Below, piece by piece: positions 20,590-33,828 of a stretch of DNA of 64,000 nt. This stretch comes from Flectonema sp. DT1601 (lineage: Eukaryota; Euglenozoa; Diplonemea; Diplonemida; Diplonemidae). The position numbers were made by a program, and so were the translations under genes. The notes beneath the pieces are model-generated. The model saw only the letters and a list, made by a program, of their open reading frames with translations. It ran no database searches and was not told the origin of the DNA. Location: contig OZ025826.1 in NCBI GenBank assembly GCA_964019425.1, forward strand, positions 434,001 through 498,000. The letters are read 5' to 3'. Positions within the stretch are counted from its first letter, which is position 1, and each line of letters begins with the position of its first letter.

Positions 20590-23500
20590 ATGTTACGGCA
20601 ATTCAGTTTTCTTCTGCTGTCGCTGATTGTGGGAGCCGATGTGAGCGTGTTCTTCATCGGCAACTCGTACACGCAATTCAACGAGATGATTTTCGAATTT
20701 CAGAAAGTTGCTCAAAGCAGGATGCCTGGGACAACTGTGACGGTGGCTCAGAACGTAGTAGGCGCTAGAGACATTGCGAATGCAGCTTTTGATGGAAACC
20801 TGTTGGCGCATTTAAGGGGAGGAGTGAAGTATGATTTCATAGTACTGCAAGACCAGTCCATTACGGGAGGTTTAACACGAAACTCAGGATTGCCCGGACG
20901 AAGGCTAGGTGAAGACAGTGTGAAGAATGTATTCTCTCCGATTGCAAAAGACATGGGGGCGACTTTAGTTTTTTACCAAACCTGGGGTAGGCGTAATGAC
21001 GAGGGGAACACTTGGGGATTTACAGATTTCCTATCCATGGAACGCTCTCTGGAGGATGGTTACGCCACGTATGCTGACATTGCCAGACGTGAGGGGTGTG
21101 CGGAGACGATGATTTCCCGTGCTGGGCTGCTATTCAAAAAGATCTACGAGTCTTCGTCTTCTCAGGGACTGACACCATCGACTGACTCATCGACTCTGTT
21201 TTGGAAATTATACTTATCTGATGGCAGTCATCCTTCTGTAATTGGTACGTATGCAATCGCAACAGCCATGTTTTATGCGATGTTCCCTCAGTCTTCGTAC
21301 CCTGGTTGGCAGGACACTTGGTACAAGCATTGTATGTTTTGATTTGTTTTTATTATTACAAAAAGAGAGAATCCACTCGGCGGAGATATTTTAAAATAAT
21401 AAAACACCATCAGCTTCGGTAAACATCGACGACGCCAAAATGATCTCACAGTTTGGATTCGAAACAAGTAGTTCTCAGATAGAGCAGGTAGATCCAGCGA
21501 TAAAACAATTATGGGGACACTACACTACTAGTTCTAACAGCCAACAGATTTGGGTAATTAGAGCACCAGCATTGTTGTGTCTTCACAATGTGTTTATCGG
21601 AACTTGTGCCGAACTTGTTGTGTCGGCTAGTGGAGTAGTTGAGTGTCCTCAGTACCAGATGAGTGTTGTTTCAGTCACACAATTTGCTGCTGAAATAACA
21701 TGGAACAACACAGACGTATTCTCATCGCCTGCTGTGTGTGGACCTAACATCTCTGTCACCTCAGTACCTACTGGAGTACCTGTTGCTACAAATGCGCCTC
21801 CCGTCACTTTGGCTCCTATACCAGTTGTCACATCGCCACCGGTTGTCACATCGCCTCCGGTTGTCACATCGCCTCCGGTTGTCACATCGCCTCCAGTTGT
21901 CACATCGCCACCTGTTGTCACATCGCCTCCGGTTGTCACTTCGCCTCCGGTTGTCACATCGCCACCTGTTGTCACTTCGCCTCCTGTTGTCACTTCGCCT
22001 CCGGTTGTCACATCGCCTCCAGTAGTCACATCGCCACCTGTTGTCACATCGCTTCCAGTTGTCACATCGCCACCAGTTGTCACTTCGCCTCCGGTTGTCA
22101 CATCGCCACCTGTTGTCACATCGCCTCCGGTTGTCACATCGCCACCAGTTGTCACTTCGCCTCCTGTTGTCACATCGCCTCCTGTTGTCACATCGCCTCC
22201 TGTTGTCACATCGCCACCAGTTGTCACATCGCCTCCGGTTGTCACATCGCCACCAGTTGTCACTTCGCCTCCGGTTGTCACATCGCCACCAGTTGTCACT
22301 TCGCCTCCTGTTGTCACATCGCCTCCTGTTGTCACATCGCCTCCTGTTGTCACATCGCCACCAGTTGTCACATCGCCTCCGGTTGTCACATCGCCACCTG
22401 TTGTTACATCGCCTCCGGTTGTCACATCGCCACCAGTTGTCACATCGCCTCCTGTTGTCACTTCGCCTCCGGTTGTCACATCGCCACCAGTTGTCACATC
22501 GCCACCAGTTGTCACATCGCCTCCGGTTGTCACATCGCCACCTGTTGTCACATCGCCACCTGTTGTCACATCGCCACCTGTTGTCACTTCGCCTCCGGTT
22601 GTCACATCGCCACCAGTTGTCACATCGCCTCCTGTTGTCACATCACCTCCGGTTGTCACATCGCCTCCGGTTGTCACATCACCTCCGGTTGTCACATCGC
22701 CACCAGTTGTTACTTCGCCTCCGGTTGTCACATCGCCTCCTGTTGTCACATCGCCTCCGGTTGTCACATCGCCTCCTGTTGTCACATCGCCACCAGTTGT
22801 TACTTCGCCTCCGGTTGTCACATCGCCTCCGGTTGTCACATCACCTCCGGTTGTCACATCGCCTCCTGTTGTCACATCGCCTCCTGTTGTCACATCGCCT
22901 CCGGTTGTCACATCGCCTCCTGTTGTCACATCGCCACCAGTTGTTACTTCGCCTCCGGTTGTCACATCGCCTCCGGTTGTCACATCGCCTCCGGTTATCA
23001 CATCGCCACCAGTTGTCACTTCGCCTCCGGTTATCACATCGCCACCAGTTGTCACATCACCTCCGGTTGTCACATCGCCTCCGGTTGTCACATCACCTCC
23101 GGTTGTCACATCGCCACCAGTTGTTACTTCGCCTCCGGTTGTCACATCGCCTCCTGTTGTCACATCGCCACCAGTTGTCACTTCGCCTCCGGTTATCACA
23201 TCGCCACCAGTTGTCACTTCGCCTCCGGTTATCACATCGCCACCAGTTGTCACATCACCTCCGGTTGTCACATCGCCTCCGGTTGTCACATCACCTCCGG
23301 TTGTCACATCGCCACCAGTTGTTACTTCGCCTCCGGTTGTCACATCGCCTCCTGTTGTCACATCGCCACCAGTTGTTACATCGCCTCCGGTTGTCACATC
23401 GCCACCAGTTGTCACATCGCCTCCTGTTGTCACTTCGCCTCCGGTTGTCACATCGCCACCAGTTGTCACATCGCCACCAGTTGTCACATCGCCTCCGGTT

Positions 23501-24454
23501 GTCACATCGCCACCTGTTGTCACATCGCCACCTGTTGTCACTTCGCCTCCGGTTGTCACATCGCCACCAGTTGTCACATCACCTCCGGTTGTCACATCGC
23601 CTCCGGTTGTCACATCACCTCCGGTTGTCACATCGCCACCAGTTGTTACTTCGCCTCCGGTTGTCACATCGCCTCCTGTTGTCACATCGCCTCCGGTTGT
23701 CACATCGCCACCTGTTGTCACATCGCCTCCGGTTGTCACATCGCCTCCGGTTGTCACATCGCCTCCTGTTGTCACATCGCCTCCGGTTGTCACATCGCCA
23801 CCAGTTGTCACATCACCTCCGGTTGTCACATCGCCTCCGGTTGTCACATCACCTCCGGTTGTCACATCGCCACCAGTTGTTACTTCGCCTCCGGTTGTCA
23901 CATCGCCTCCTGTTGTCACATCGCCTCCGGTTGTCACATCGCCACCTGTTGTCACATCGCCTCCGGTTGTCACATCGCCTCCGGTTGTCACATCGCCTCC
24001 TGTTGTCACATCGCCTCCGGTTGTCACATCGCCTCCTGTTGTCACATCGCCACCAGTTGTTACTTCGCCTCCTGTTGTCACATCGCCTCCGGTTGTCACA
24101 TCGCCTCCGGTTATCACATCGCCACCAGTTGTCACTTCGCCTCCGGTTATCACATCGCCACCAGTTGTCACTTCGCCTCCGGTTATCACATCGCCACCAG
24201 TTGTCACTTCGCCTCCGGTTGTCACTTCGGCTCCGGAGTTTAGTGTCCCTGAAAGTGATAACAACACTTTGAGTACCGGGGCTATTATTGGAATTGTTTT
24301 CGGCGTCTTATTCGTAGCTGTCGCCGTTGTCATATTGTTAATGAAGTGCAGAAAACAATCCTTATCCCTCTCTCAAAAAGATCTTTCAAGTACATTCTCA
24401 AAGGAGCTGTCTGAGGTTACTCCAATGCCAGCATACCATTCGAATGTAGTTTAG
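20590..24454 (+). CDS. Array gene 3: single SGNH surface protein with the longest PPVVTS stalk
   Basis: Exons 20590-21331 and 21414-24454, intron 82 nt, phase 1; predicted 1260 residues. SGNH exon as in gene 2 (FNEMIFEF, SITGGLTRNSG, LSDGSH). The first stalk units (including SLPVVTS) match gene 1, while the later part and PPVITS end match gene 2, so the stalk itself is a mosaic. It has about 134 PPVVTS units, roughly 800 residues. Membrane helix and tail equal gene 2 apart from K to Q in the tail (SLSQKDLSS). A rigid polyproline-like, probably O-glycosylated rod is the expected shape; that is inference from composition. Confidence 0.8.
21821..24229 (+). repeat. 18-nt coding minisatellite, gene 3 (longest)
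   Basis: About 2.4 kb and ~134 units without a frame break. Several multi-unit blocks recur (for example the pattern ending ACATCACCTCCGGTTGTC), showing block-wise expansion. PPVITS units occur in the middle as well as at the 3' end. Confidence 0.95.
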
Positions 24455-26692
24455 TTTCCATCCTTTTCTAAATTTATCATTGAAGCTTGACATTATATCA
24501 TGTCTTCAATGTTCCTAAGTCTTTAATTGACTCTAGTTGTGTGGCTTTTGTCACTTAGTACTGACGTACAGCTTCTCTCTCCTTCTCGATATTTATTTGT
24601 CGGAGAAACTTTTGTGTGCAGATACGAACTCAAGTCAGTTTATTCTTTTTGTTTAATTAATCGTTGGATTGCTGAAATATTTGTTTTCTTCGTCACAAAA
24701 AGTTCTTTTTTTTGATTTTTTTTTTAAATTATTTTTGAATTTTCTTTTTTTTGATAAAAATGCACAAGTTTTTTCACTTACGAACAACCAACGTCTTTGA
24801 TGCCTTCTGTTTGATCATCAAGAAAGTTGATATTTCCATATGGTGAGGGACTTTGCTTCAGTGTGAATGTTGTTGTCTGTCTTCTGATATTCATCGAAGA
24901 CGAAAGGGATCGTTGACGTGATAAATAATGTAATCCCTATTTCCCTCTCTATTTTTTCTATCTCCCTTTTTTTTTATTTTGTTTATTTTTGATAATAATT
25001 TCTCAAAATAAGTTTTATCTTTAATACCATCACATCACATCACACCGCCCTCCTCCTGCTGGTTTGTAGGACGTCGCTCGTGTGTCAAGACGGGTAGTCG
25101 GTAATCTGATTGATAAGATATGATATTGAAACAAGTTGGGTCGTTGACTGTGAACCGTTTTGTCCACACTTTTCTTAAAGCAAGTTGTGTGTTTATAATC
25201 TGGCGCAGTTGTGACCATAAACTGATTGTCGTTGTATCTGATTCTTTTGTTTCCATTTCTTGTTGAGTAATATGGCTGTGTGATACTTTTATAAAGCTTT
25301 CTGTAGGCCCACAGTACCATTGTAATGCCTTGGACAACTGAGGATAAATGATCCTCGGTACTGTTACAGGGGTTTCTATTTTCTTTTGTGGTATGTGGGC
25401 ATATGGAACATATGGTCGTATTGTGAAGCAAGATGTTGAATATGGATAAAAAAGATTTCTTTTTACCTTCCCCCCGTCATCCACTCCCAGATTGTTTCTC
25501 CTTTATTTTTTTTCAACTTGTACGCCTCTGGGCAAGGTAGGAACTGTGAATCGATCACTTCCAACCAAAGCTATAAAACTCCAATCAGTCACGATTGGGT
25601 CCTTACTAATGCGTGTTACCCAGACCCCTCGTAGTCATCAGTTCTGTATTTTGATAACTAACTAATGGAATGAAGTCCCTTATACTGATAAAAAGGGACA
25701 AGTAGTATAAGATTAAGGTCTTAAACTACATATTCTATTACCCTTTTATGTTAGGAACCTGCGGAAATGAATGCTATTCTTTTGCTTTTCTCTATTTTTT
25801 TATTCTCACTTTTTTATACTAAAATTAATAATGCTAACTAACTTCGGTCCGGCGCAGTTACGACCATAAACTGACTGTCATCTTTCCTGATTCTTTTGTT
25901 TTCATTTCTTGCTGAGTGATATGGCTATGTGCTGCCCAATTCTTTGTGGTACTTTTCTAAAGCTTTCTGAGCCCACGATACAATTATAATGCTTTGGACA
26001 ACTGGGGGGGTGAACGATCCTCGGTACTGTTCCGGGGGTTTCTATTTCCTTTCGTGGAGTGCGGACATGTGGCACATGTGGTTGTATTGCAAAGAAAGAT
26101 GTATATGGAAGATAGAAGATTTCTTATTTTTTTCACCTTCCTCCACTCTCAAAAATTTCAGTCAAGAACTTGATATTAATTTTGTTTTTAATACCTAAAT
26201 GGTTTTTACTGTTTTTACATTGTCGAAGTTTCACCCTCACTCCCAGATTAATTCTCTTTTATTTTCTTCAGTTGTTTACAACCTGTTAGCCTCTGGGTAA
26301 GGTGGAGGCTGGAAGTCGATCACTTCCAGCCGATACTATGAAACTACAATCTTCGCGATTGGGTCCTTACTGATGCGGGCTACCCAGACCGAACTCATAT
26401 TCTAACTTAATTATCCAGTCCCTGCCTTCAAAAGTAAGGAACATATTATTCAGCATGTAACTGGCACTAATGTTCTTTTTGTTAACAATTTCCCCTCTTC
26501 TTAACCAAAGGAATTGGCACCTCCCTAATAATTATCTCACTTTTTATTTTATATTTGCGGCGAGTTTTAGACCCTCCAACTAGTACTGAATACTTAATGG
26601 AGGGCATGCGAATATGATGTCTGTTATTTTAGTAACTTTTTATTTCGAGTAGTTAATAGTTGTATAATTGTCCCCTTCTAGTTTTCAAAAAA
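24455..26692. other. Spacer and upstream region of gene 4
   Basis: 24455 to ~26125 is a third near-identical copy of the gene 1-2 spacer, with a few more substitutions. At ~26130 it departs: a block at 26155-26235 resembles 2982-3065 near the start of the window. It then rejoins the type B module with its hairpin at 26307-26331. The end again shows CCCTCCA...TGGAGGG and the invariant last ~80 bp. No gene seen. Confidence 0.55.
24478..24511 (+). promoter_or_regulatory. 3' palindrome of gene 3
   Basis: Same sequence and position as after gene 2. Confidence 0.6.
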
Positions 26693-29466
26693 ATGTTACG
26701 GCAATTCAGTTTTCTTCTGCTGTCGCTGGTTGTGAGAGCTAATGTGAGCGTGTTCTTCATCGGCAACTCGTACACGCAAGGCAACAACTTGGCTTCTGAA
26801 TTTCAGAAAGTTGCTCAAAGCAGGATGCCTGGGACAACTGTGACGGTGGCTCAGAACGCAGTCGGCGGGAGGGACCTGGGAACTGCAGCTGCAGATGCAA
26901 ACTTGTTGGCCCATTTAAGAGGAGGAGTGAAGTATGATTTCATAGTACTGCAAGAATATTCTGTTGTTGGAGGCTTCCCAGTAAACTCAGGACGGCCCCG
27001 ACGTGTAACTGGTGAAGACAGTGTGAAGACTGTATTCTCTCCGATTGCAAAAGACATGGGGGCGACTTTAGTTTTTTACCAAACCTGGGGTAGGCGTAAT
27101 AACGAAGGTATTCCTTGGGGTTACCAAAACTTCCTATCTATGGAACGCTCTCTGGAGGATGGTTACGCCACGTATGCTGACATTGCCAGTCGTGAGGGGT
27201 GTGCGGAGACGATGATTTCCCGTGCTGGGCTGCTATTCAAAAAGATCTACGAGTCTTCGTCTTCTCAGGGACTGACACCATCGACTGACTCATCGACTCT
27301 GTTTTGGAAACTGTACGGCTCTGATGGCAGTCATACTTCTGTAATTGGTACGTATGCAATCGCAACAGCCATGTTTTATGCGATGTTCCCTCAGTCTTCG
27401 TACCCTGGTTGGCAGGACACTTGGTACAAGCATTGTATGTTTTAATTTGTTTTTATTATTACAAAAAGAGGGAATCCACTCGGCGGAGATATTTTAATAT
27501 AATAAAACACCATCAGCTTCGGTAAACATCGACGACGCCAAAATGATCTCACAGTTTGGATTCGAAACAAGTAGTTCTCAGATAGAGCAGGTAGATCCAG
27601 CGATAAAACAATTATGGGGACACTACACTACTAGTTCTAACAGCCAACAGATTTGGGTAATCAGAGCACCAGCATTGTTGTGTCTTCACGATGTGGCTAC
27701 AGGATCGTGTGCTGAACTTGTTGTGTCGGCTAGTGGAGTAGTTGAGTGTCCTCAGTACCAGATGAGTGTTGTTTCAGTCACACAATTTGCTGCCGAAATA
27801 ACATGGAACAACACAGACGTATTCTCATCGCCTGCTGTGTGTGGACCTAACATCTCTGTGCCTCCCGTCACTCCTGTTCCACCAACTCCTGCTCCACCAA
27901 CTCCTGCTCCACCAATTGTCACTCCGGCTGATGTGAGCGTGTTCTTCATCGGCAACTCGTACACGCAAGGCAACAACTTGGCTTTTGAATTTCAGAAAGT
28001 TGCTCAAAGCAGGATGCCTGGGACAACTGTGACGGTGGCTCAGAACGCAGTCGGCGGGAGGGACCTGGGAACTGCAGCTGCAGATGCAAACCTGTTGGCC
28101 CATTTAAGAGGAGGAGTGAAGTATGATTTCATAGTACTGCAAGAATATTCTGTTGTTGGAGGCTTCCCAGTAAACTCAGGACGGCCCCGACGTGTAACTG
28201 GTGAAGACAGTGTGAAGACTGTATTCTCTCCGATTGCAAAAGACATGGGGGCGACTTTAGTTTTTTACCAAACCTGGGGTAGGCGTAATAACGAAGGTAT
28301 TCCTTGGGGTTACCAAAACTTCCTATCTATGGAACGCTCTCTGGAGGATGGTTACGCCACGTATGCTGACATTGCCAGACGTGAGGGGTGTGCGGAGACG
28401 ATGATTTCCCGTGCTGGGCTGCTATTCAAAAAGATCTACGAGTCTTCGTCTTCTCAGGGACTGACACCATCGACTGACTCATCGACTCTGTTTTGGAAAC
28501 TGTACGACTCTGATGGCAGTCATACTTCTGTAATTGGTACGTATGCAATCGCAACAGCCATGTTTTATGCGATGTTCCCTCAGTCTTCGTACCCTGGTTG
28601 GCAGGACACTTGGTACAAGCATTGTATGTTTTGATTTGTTTTTATTATTATAAAAAGAGAGAATCTACTCGGCGGAGATATTTTAAAATAATAAAACACC
28701 ATCAGCTTCGGTAAACATCGACGACGCCAAAATGATCTCACAGTTTGGATTCGAAACAAGTAGTTCTCAGATAGAGCAGGTAGATCCAGCGATAAAACAA
28801 TTATGGGGACACTACACTACTAGTTCTAACAGCCAACAGATTTGGGTAATCAGAGCACCAGCATTGTTGTGTCTTCACGATGTGGCTACAGGATCGTGTG
28901 CTGAACTTGTTGTCTCGGCTAGTGGAGTAGTTGAGTGTCCTCAGTACCAGATGAGTGTTGTTTCAGTCACACAATTTGCTGCTGAAATAACATGGAACAA
29001 CACAGACGTATTCTCATCGCCTGCTGTGTGTAATTTAAGTAAAGTTGTAGGTACTGAAGTTCCGTCAGCAGTCCCGTCAGCAGTCTCGTCAGCAGTCCCG
29101 TCAGTTCCTATTGTGATGACAACGACACCAATTCAGAGATCAACTGTGATACCTGTTTTAATAAGTACTTCAGCTCCTATTAAAGTTATTACTACTCCGA
29201 AGAGTACTTCAAATCCACCAAGTGTTCCGACACCTACTACTCCAAGGACTCCTTACAACACACAGTTTAGTGTCCCTGAAAGTGATAAAAACACTTTGAG
29301 TCCTGCGGCTATCAGTGGAATTGTTGTCGGCGTCTTACTCGTAGCTGGCGCCATTTTCATTTTGTTAATGAAGTCTGGAAACTCTCAACAGAACTTTTCA
29401 AATACATTCTCAGAGGAGCTGTCTGAGTCTCCTGCATTGCCAGCATACCATCTGAGTAGTATTTAG
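26693..29466 (+). CDS. Array gene 4: double SGNH surface protein with short stalks
   Basis: Exons 26693-27434, 27517-28623 and 28706-29466, introns 82 nt, phase 1; predicted 869 residues. Both SGNH domains are the second main type: GNNLA(S/F)[54 protein letters not shown]. Here the residue after VLQ is Glu rather than Asp. The linker between them is only [17 protein letters not shown]. The final exon has the module followed by a non-repetitive Ser/Thr/Pro stalk (VPSAVPSAVSSAVPS, then TTTPIQRSTVIPV...), helix ISGIVVGVLLVAGAIFIL and a tail ending YHLSSI. One extra A just before the ATG (CAAAAAAATG versus CAAGAAATG) shifts any upstream frame, which supports the ATG of MLRQF as the true start across the family. 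The exon 1 intron starts with the same GTATGT although the in-intron stop is TAA instead of TGA. Confidence 0.8.
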
Positions 29467-31487
29467 TTACCATCTGCAGCTTGACATTATATCATGTCTT
29501 CAATGTTCCTAAGTCTTTAATTGACTCTAGTTGTGTTGCTTTTGTCACTTAGTACTGACGTACAGCACCTCTCTCTTTCTCGATATTTATTTGTCGGAGA
29601 AACTTTTGTGTGCAGATACGAACTCAAGTCAGTTCATTCTTTTTGTTTAATTAATCGTTGGATTGTTTTTCTTCATCATAAATTCTTTTTAAGTTATTAT
29701 TTTTTTTTTGATAAAATGTGTATGATAGCGCGGGTACAATTGACACTTTCAGCATAAGTATGTCTGGGAATAGAGCTTTGCCCTTCATTTTAAGTTTTTT
29801 TTTGATAAAATGTGTGTGATCATCAACTTCCCTTTGGAAACAAACCTCACTAAAGTCTTCGATACTTTCAGTCAAGAGAGCTGGTTGTTCCTTTCATTGC
29901 TGTGATGACTTTACTCTAGTTTAGACAAAGTCTTTATTTGTGCGTCATCGTCAGTCTTCTGAAGTATTAATTTATTATTATATTCCTCTCTTTTTTTGTC
30001 ATCAAAGACGAAAGGAATCATTGACGTGATGAATAATGAAATCCTTATTTGGTATTCTCTCTCTTTTTTTTTCTAACTCCCTTTTTTTTTATTTGTTTAT
30101 TTTTGATAATAATTTCTCAAATAGACTGCAATGGATTCAGATATTCATCTGTTCCGGATCTCTTATCGTCTGTGAGAATGTCACTGTTTGGCTGGTAGCA
30201 ATCTAACTGTTACCTTGTTAAGCCTTTGGTTTCCTTGGCTTCTTAAATAAATAAGTTTTTGCATCTTCGTTGTGCAATCTTGTCTTCATGACAGCAGAAA
30301 TCCCATAGCGGAAAAAATCGCATTTACATATTCTCTCTCTTTTTTCTAACTCCCTTTTTTTTTTTTTTTTTTTTTTTTTTTGATAATGATTTCTCACAAT
30401 AAGTTTTACAATACCATCACATCACATCACATCACACCGCCCTCCTCCTGCTGGTTTGTAGGACGTCGCTCGTGTGTCAAGACGGGTAGTCGGTAATCTA
30501 ATTGATAAGATATGATATTGAAACAAGTTGGGTCGTTGACTGTGAACCGTTTTGTCCACACTTTTCTTAAAGCAAGTTGTGTGTTAATTACGCAGTCCCT
30601 GACTTCCAAATGATCAAAAGAAGGAACCGAGTGGTTCGTTAAGAATTACTTTCGATTTACAAGAAATTTGGAATAAAGTCCCCTAGAACTTACTGATGAA
30701 GGCCTACGAATATTATGGCCTGAAACTATGTTTTCCACAGTGTTTTATGGAGCAGCAGAACCATTTATTTAGTGTTTTCACTATCTAATTTCCTCAAATC
30801 ATCTTTTTAATAATCTCATGTACTAACACCAATGTGTTTTCAATTCTAAAACTCTCTTGTTTATGTATGTCTTCGATATACTTTACTCAGTTATATCTCT
30901 GATGCAGCGATTCTACACAGTGATATGTAGAACTGTGTAAGGTGGGGAACAACCTTGCTACCAATTTCCCTCCAGAATATTGCTGCTCCCTTCTTCTTTC
31001 TTTTGCCTCTCTACTGCTGATGGTATGGAGTTATATTTAATTATTCTTATTCATACAGCTCAAATACTTTAATTAAAAATGTTGTTAACCATTTTCCCTG
31101 TTGACCAAAAGAAAAAGAATTAGCACCTCACTAATAATTCACTCACTTTTATTTTATATTTACGAAGACCACAAGCGAGTCAGATCACCGAATCACAACA
31201 TAATTTGTGTATTTGGAAGCAAGACTGTGCGAGAATTACGGAAACTACTAATTTTCAAAAGGAAGCAGAGTTCGTGTTCCTCTCAATCTGATTAGTTGGA
31301 TTAGTTAGGGTCAAAAACCTGCGAGATTCACAACAGGAAATCTTGTAAAGCAAAAGGCGGGTTTTAGACCCTCCACTAGTACTGAATACTTAATGGAGGG
31401 CCTGCGAATATGATGTCTGTTATTTTAGTAACTTTTTATTTCGAGTAGTTAATAGTTGTATAATTGTCCCCTTCTAGTTTTCAAGAA
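29467..31487. other. Spacer and upstream region of gene 5
   Basis: It contains the 3' palindrome, the right arm of a small hairpin element at ~30112-30160 (CAATGGATTCAGATATTC), a long T tract near 30360, the CATCA/CCGCCC block (~30414-30600), and from ~31130 the type A upstream module (GACCACAAGCGAGTC, GGATTAGTTAGGGTC). A segment at ~30640-30840 recurs at ~58540-58730 before gene 11. No gene seen. Confidence 0.5.
29474..29504 (+). promoter_or_regulatory. 3' palindrome of gene 4 (weakened)
   Basis: The inner GACATTATATCATGTC and right arm are kept, but the left arm reads CATCTGCAG rather than CATTGAAG, so the outer stem is lost. Confidence 0.5.
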
Positions 31488-33109
31488 ATGTTACGGCAAT
31501 TCAGTTTTCTTCTGCTGTCGCTGATTGTGGGAGCCGATGTGAGCGTGTTCTTCATCGGCAACTCGTACACGCAATTCAACGAGATGGTTTTTGAATTTCA
31601 GAAAGTTGCTCAAAGCAGGATGCCTGGGACAACTGTGACGGTGGCTCAGAACGTAGTCGGCGGGAGGGACATCGCAAATGCAGCTTTGGATACAAACTTG
31701 TTGGCCTCTTTAAGAGGAGGAGTGAAGTATGATTTCATAGTACTGCAAGACCAGTCTCTTATGGGGGCATTCACAGCAAACTCAGGATATGCCGGACGAA
31801 GGCTAGGTGAAGACAGTGTGAAGACTGTATTCTCTCCGATTGCAAAAGACATGGGGGCGACTTTAGTTTTTTACCAAACCTGGGGTAGGCGTAATGACGA
31901 GGGGAACACTTGGGGATTTACAAATTTCCTATCTATGGAGCGCTCTCTGGAGGATGGTTACGCCACGTATGCTGACATTGCCAGTCGTGAGGGGTGTGCG
32001 AAGACGATGATTTCCCGTGCTGGGCTGCTATTCAAAAAGATCTACGAGTCTTCGTCTTCTCAGGGACTGACACCATCGACTGACTCATCGACTCTGTTTT
32101 GGAAACTGTACGGCTCTGATGGCAGTCATCCTTCTGTAATTGGTACGTATGCAATCGCAACAGCCATGTTTTATGCGATGTTCCCTCAGTCTTCGTACCC
32201 TGGTTGGCAGGACACTTGGTACAAGCATTGTATGTTTTGATTTGTTTTTATTATTTTTAGAAAGAGAGAATCCACTCGGCGGAGATATTTTAAAATAATA
32301 AAACACCATCAGCTTCGGTAAACATCGACGACGCCAAAATGATCTCACAGTTTGGATTCGAAACAAGTAGTTCTCAGATAGAGCAGGTAGATCCAGCGAT
32401 AAAACAATTATGGGGACACTACACTACTAGTTCTAACAGCCAACAGATTTGGGTAATCAGAGCACCAGCATTGTTGTGTCTTCACGATGTGGCTACAGGA
32501 TCGTGTGCTGAACTTGTTGTGTCGGCTAGTGGAGTAGTTGAGTGTCCTCAGTACCAGATGAGTGTTGTTTCAGTCACACAATTTGCTGCTGAAATAACAT
32601 GGAACAACACAGACGTATTCTCATCGCCTGCTGTGTGTAATTTAAGTAAAGTTGTAGGTACTGAAGTTCCTACGGCAGTTCCGTCAGCAGTTCCGTCAGC
32701 AGTTCCGTCAGCAGTCCCGTCAGTTCCTATTGTGATGACAACGACACCAATTCAGAGATCAACTGTGGTACCTGTTTTAATAAGTACTTCAGCTCCTATT
32801 AAAGTTATTACTACTCCGAAGAGTACTTCAAATCCCCCAAGTGTTCCGACACCTACTACTCCAAGGACTCCTTACAACACACAGTTTAGTGTCCCTGAAA
32901 GTGTTAACAACACTTTGAGTACCGGGGCTATTATTGGAATTGTTGTCGGCGTCTTATTCTTTCTGATCGTAGCTGGCGCCATTTTCATTTTGTTAATGAA
33001 GTCTGGAAAACAATCCTTACCCAACTCTCAAAATAATTTTTCAAAAGCATTCTCAACGGAGTTGTCTGAGGCTCCTCCAATGCCAGCATACCATTCGAAT
33101 GTCGTTTAG
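31488..33109 (+). CDS. Array gene 5: single SGNH surface protein, short non-repetitive stalk
   Basis: Exons 31488-32229 and 32313-33109, intron 83 nt, phase 1; predicted 512 residues. SGNH type with [43 protein letters not shown] and [17 protein letters not shown] replaces CAETM. Module loop is DVATGS. The stalk is short, AVPS repeated four times and then a Ser/Thr/Pro segment shared with genes 4 and 7. Helix GIIVGVL-type (GIVVGVLFFLIVAGAIFILL) and tail KQSLPNSQNNFSKAF... ending YHSNVV. The second exon is nearly the same as in gene 7. This is the most compact member and a good model for the minimal domain plan. Confidence 0.82.
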
Positions 33110-33132
33110 TTTCCATCCTTTTCTAAATTTAT

Positions 33133-33166
33133 CATTGAAGCTTGACATGATATCATGTCTTCAATG
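33133..33166 (+). promoter_or_regulatory. 3' palindrome of gene 5 (perfect core)
   Basis: GACATGATATCATGTC is a perfect 16-bp palindrome, flanked by CATTGAAG and TTCAATG. Confidence 0.65.
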
Positions 33167-33768
33167 TTCCTAAGTCTTTAATTGACTCTAGTTGTGTGGC
33201 TTTTGTCACATTGTTAGTGCTAACGTATAGCTTCTCTCTCCTTCTCGATATTTATTTGTCGGAGAAACTTTTGTGTGCAGATACGAACTCAAGTCGGCTC
33301 ATTTTTTTTTGTTTAATTAATCGTTGAATTGCTGAAATATTTGTTTTTCTTCATCATGAATTCTTTTTAAGTATTATTATTTTTTTTTGATAAAATGTGT
33401 ATGATAGCGCGGGTACAATTGACACTTTCAGCATAAGTATGTCTGGGAATAGAGCTTTGCCCTTCATTTTAAGTTTTTTTTTTGATAAAATGTGTGTGAT
33501 CATCAACTTCCCTTTGGAAACAAACCTCACTAAAGTCTTCGATACTTTCAGTCAAGAGAGCTGGTTGTTCCTTTCATTGCTGTGATGACTTTACTCTAGT
33601 TTAGACAAAGCGTCATCGTCAGTCTTCTGAAATTAAACTTTTCTGTTTTATCATGAAAGATGAAAGGGATCGTTGACGTGATAAATAAATAAAATAAATA
33701 AATAAATAAATAATGTTATCTCTTTTTTGGTGTTCTCTCTCTCTTTTTATCTAACGTTCTGAACCCAC

Positions 33769-33828
33769 TGCAGTTTATTTTTGAGAATAATTTCTCAAAT
33801 AACTGCGGTGGGTTCAGATATTCATTTG
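33769..33828. repeat. Small hairpin element
   Basis: CTGAACCCACTGCAGTTTA and its near-complement ending CTGCGGTGGGTTCAG flank TTTTTGAGAATAATTTCTCAAA, giving one long stem of ~25 bp. Another copy is at ~41992-42050 and a half copy near 30112. It looks like a short palindromic MITE or a regulatory hairpin. Confidence 0.55.
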
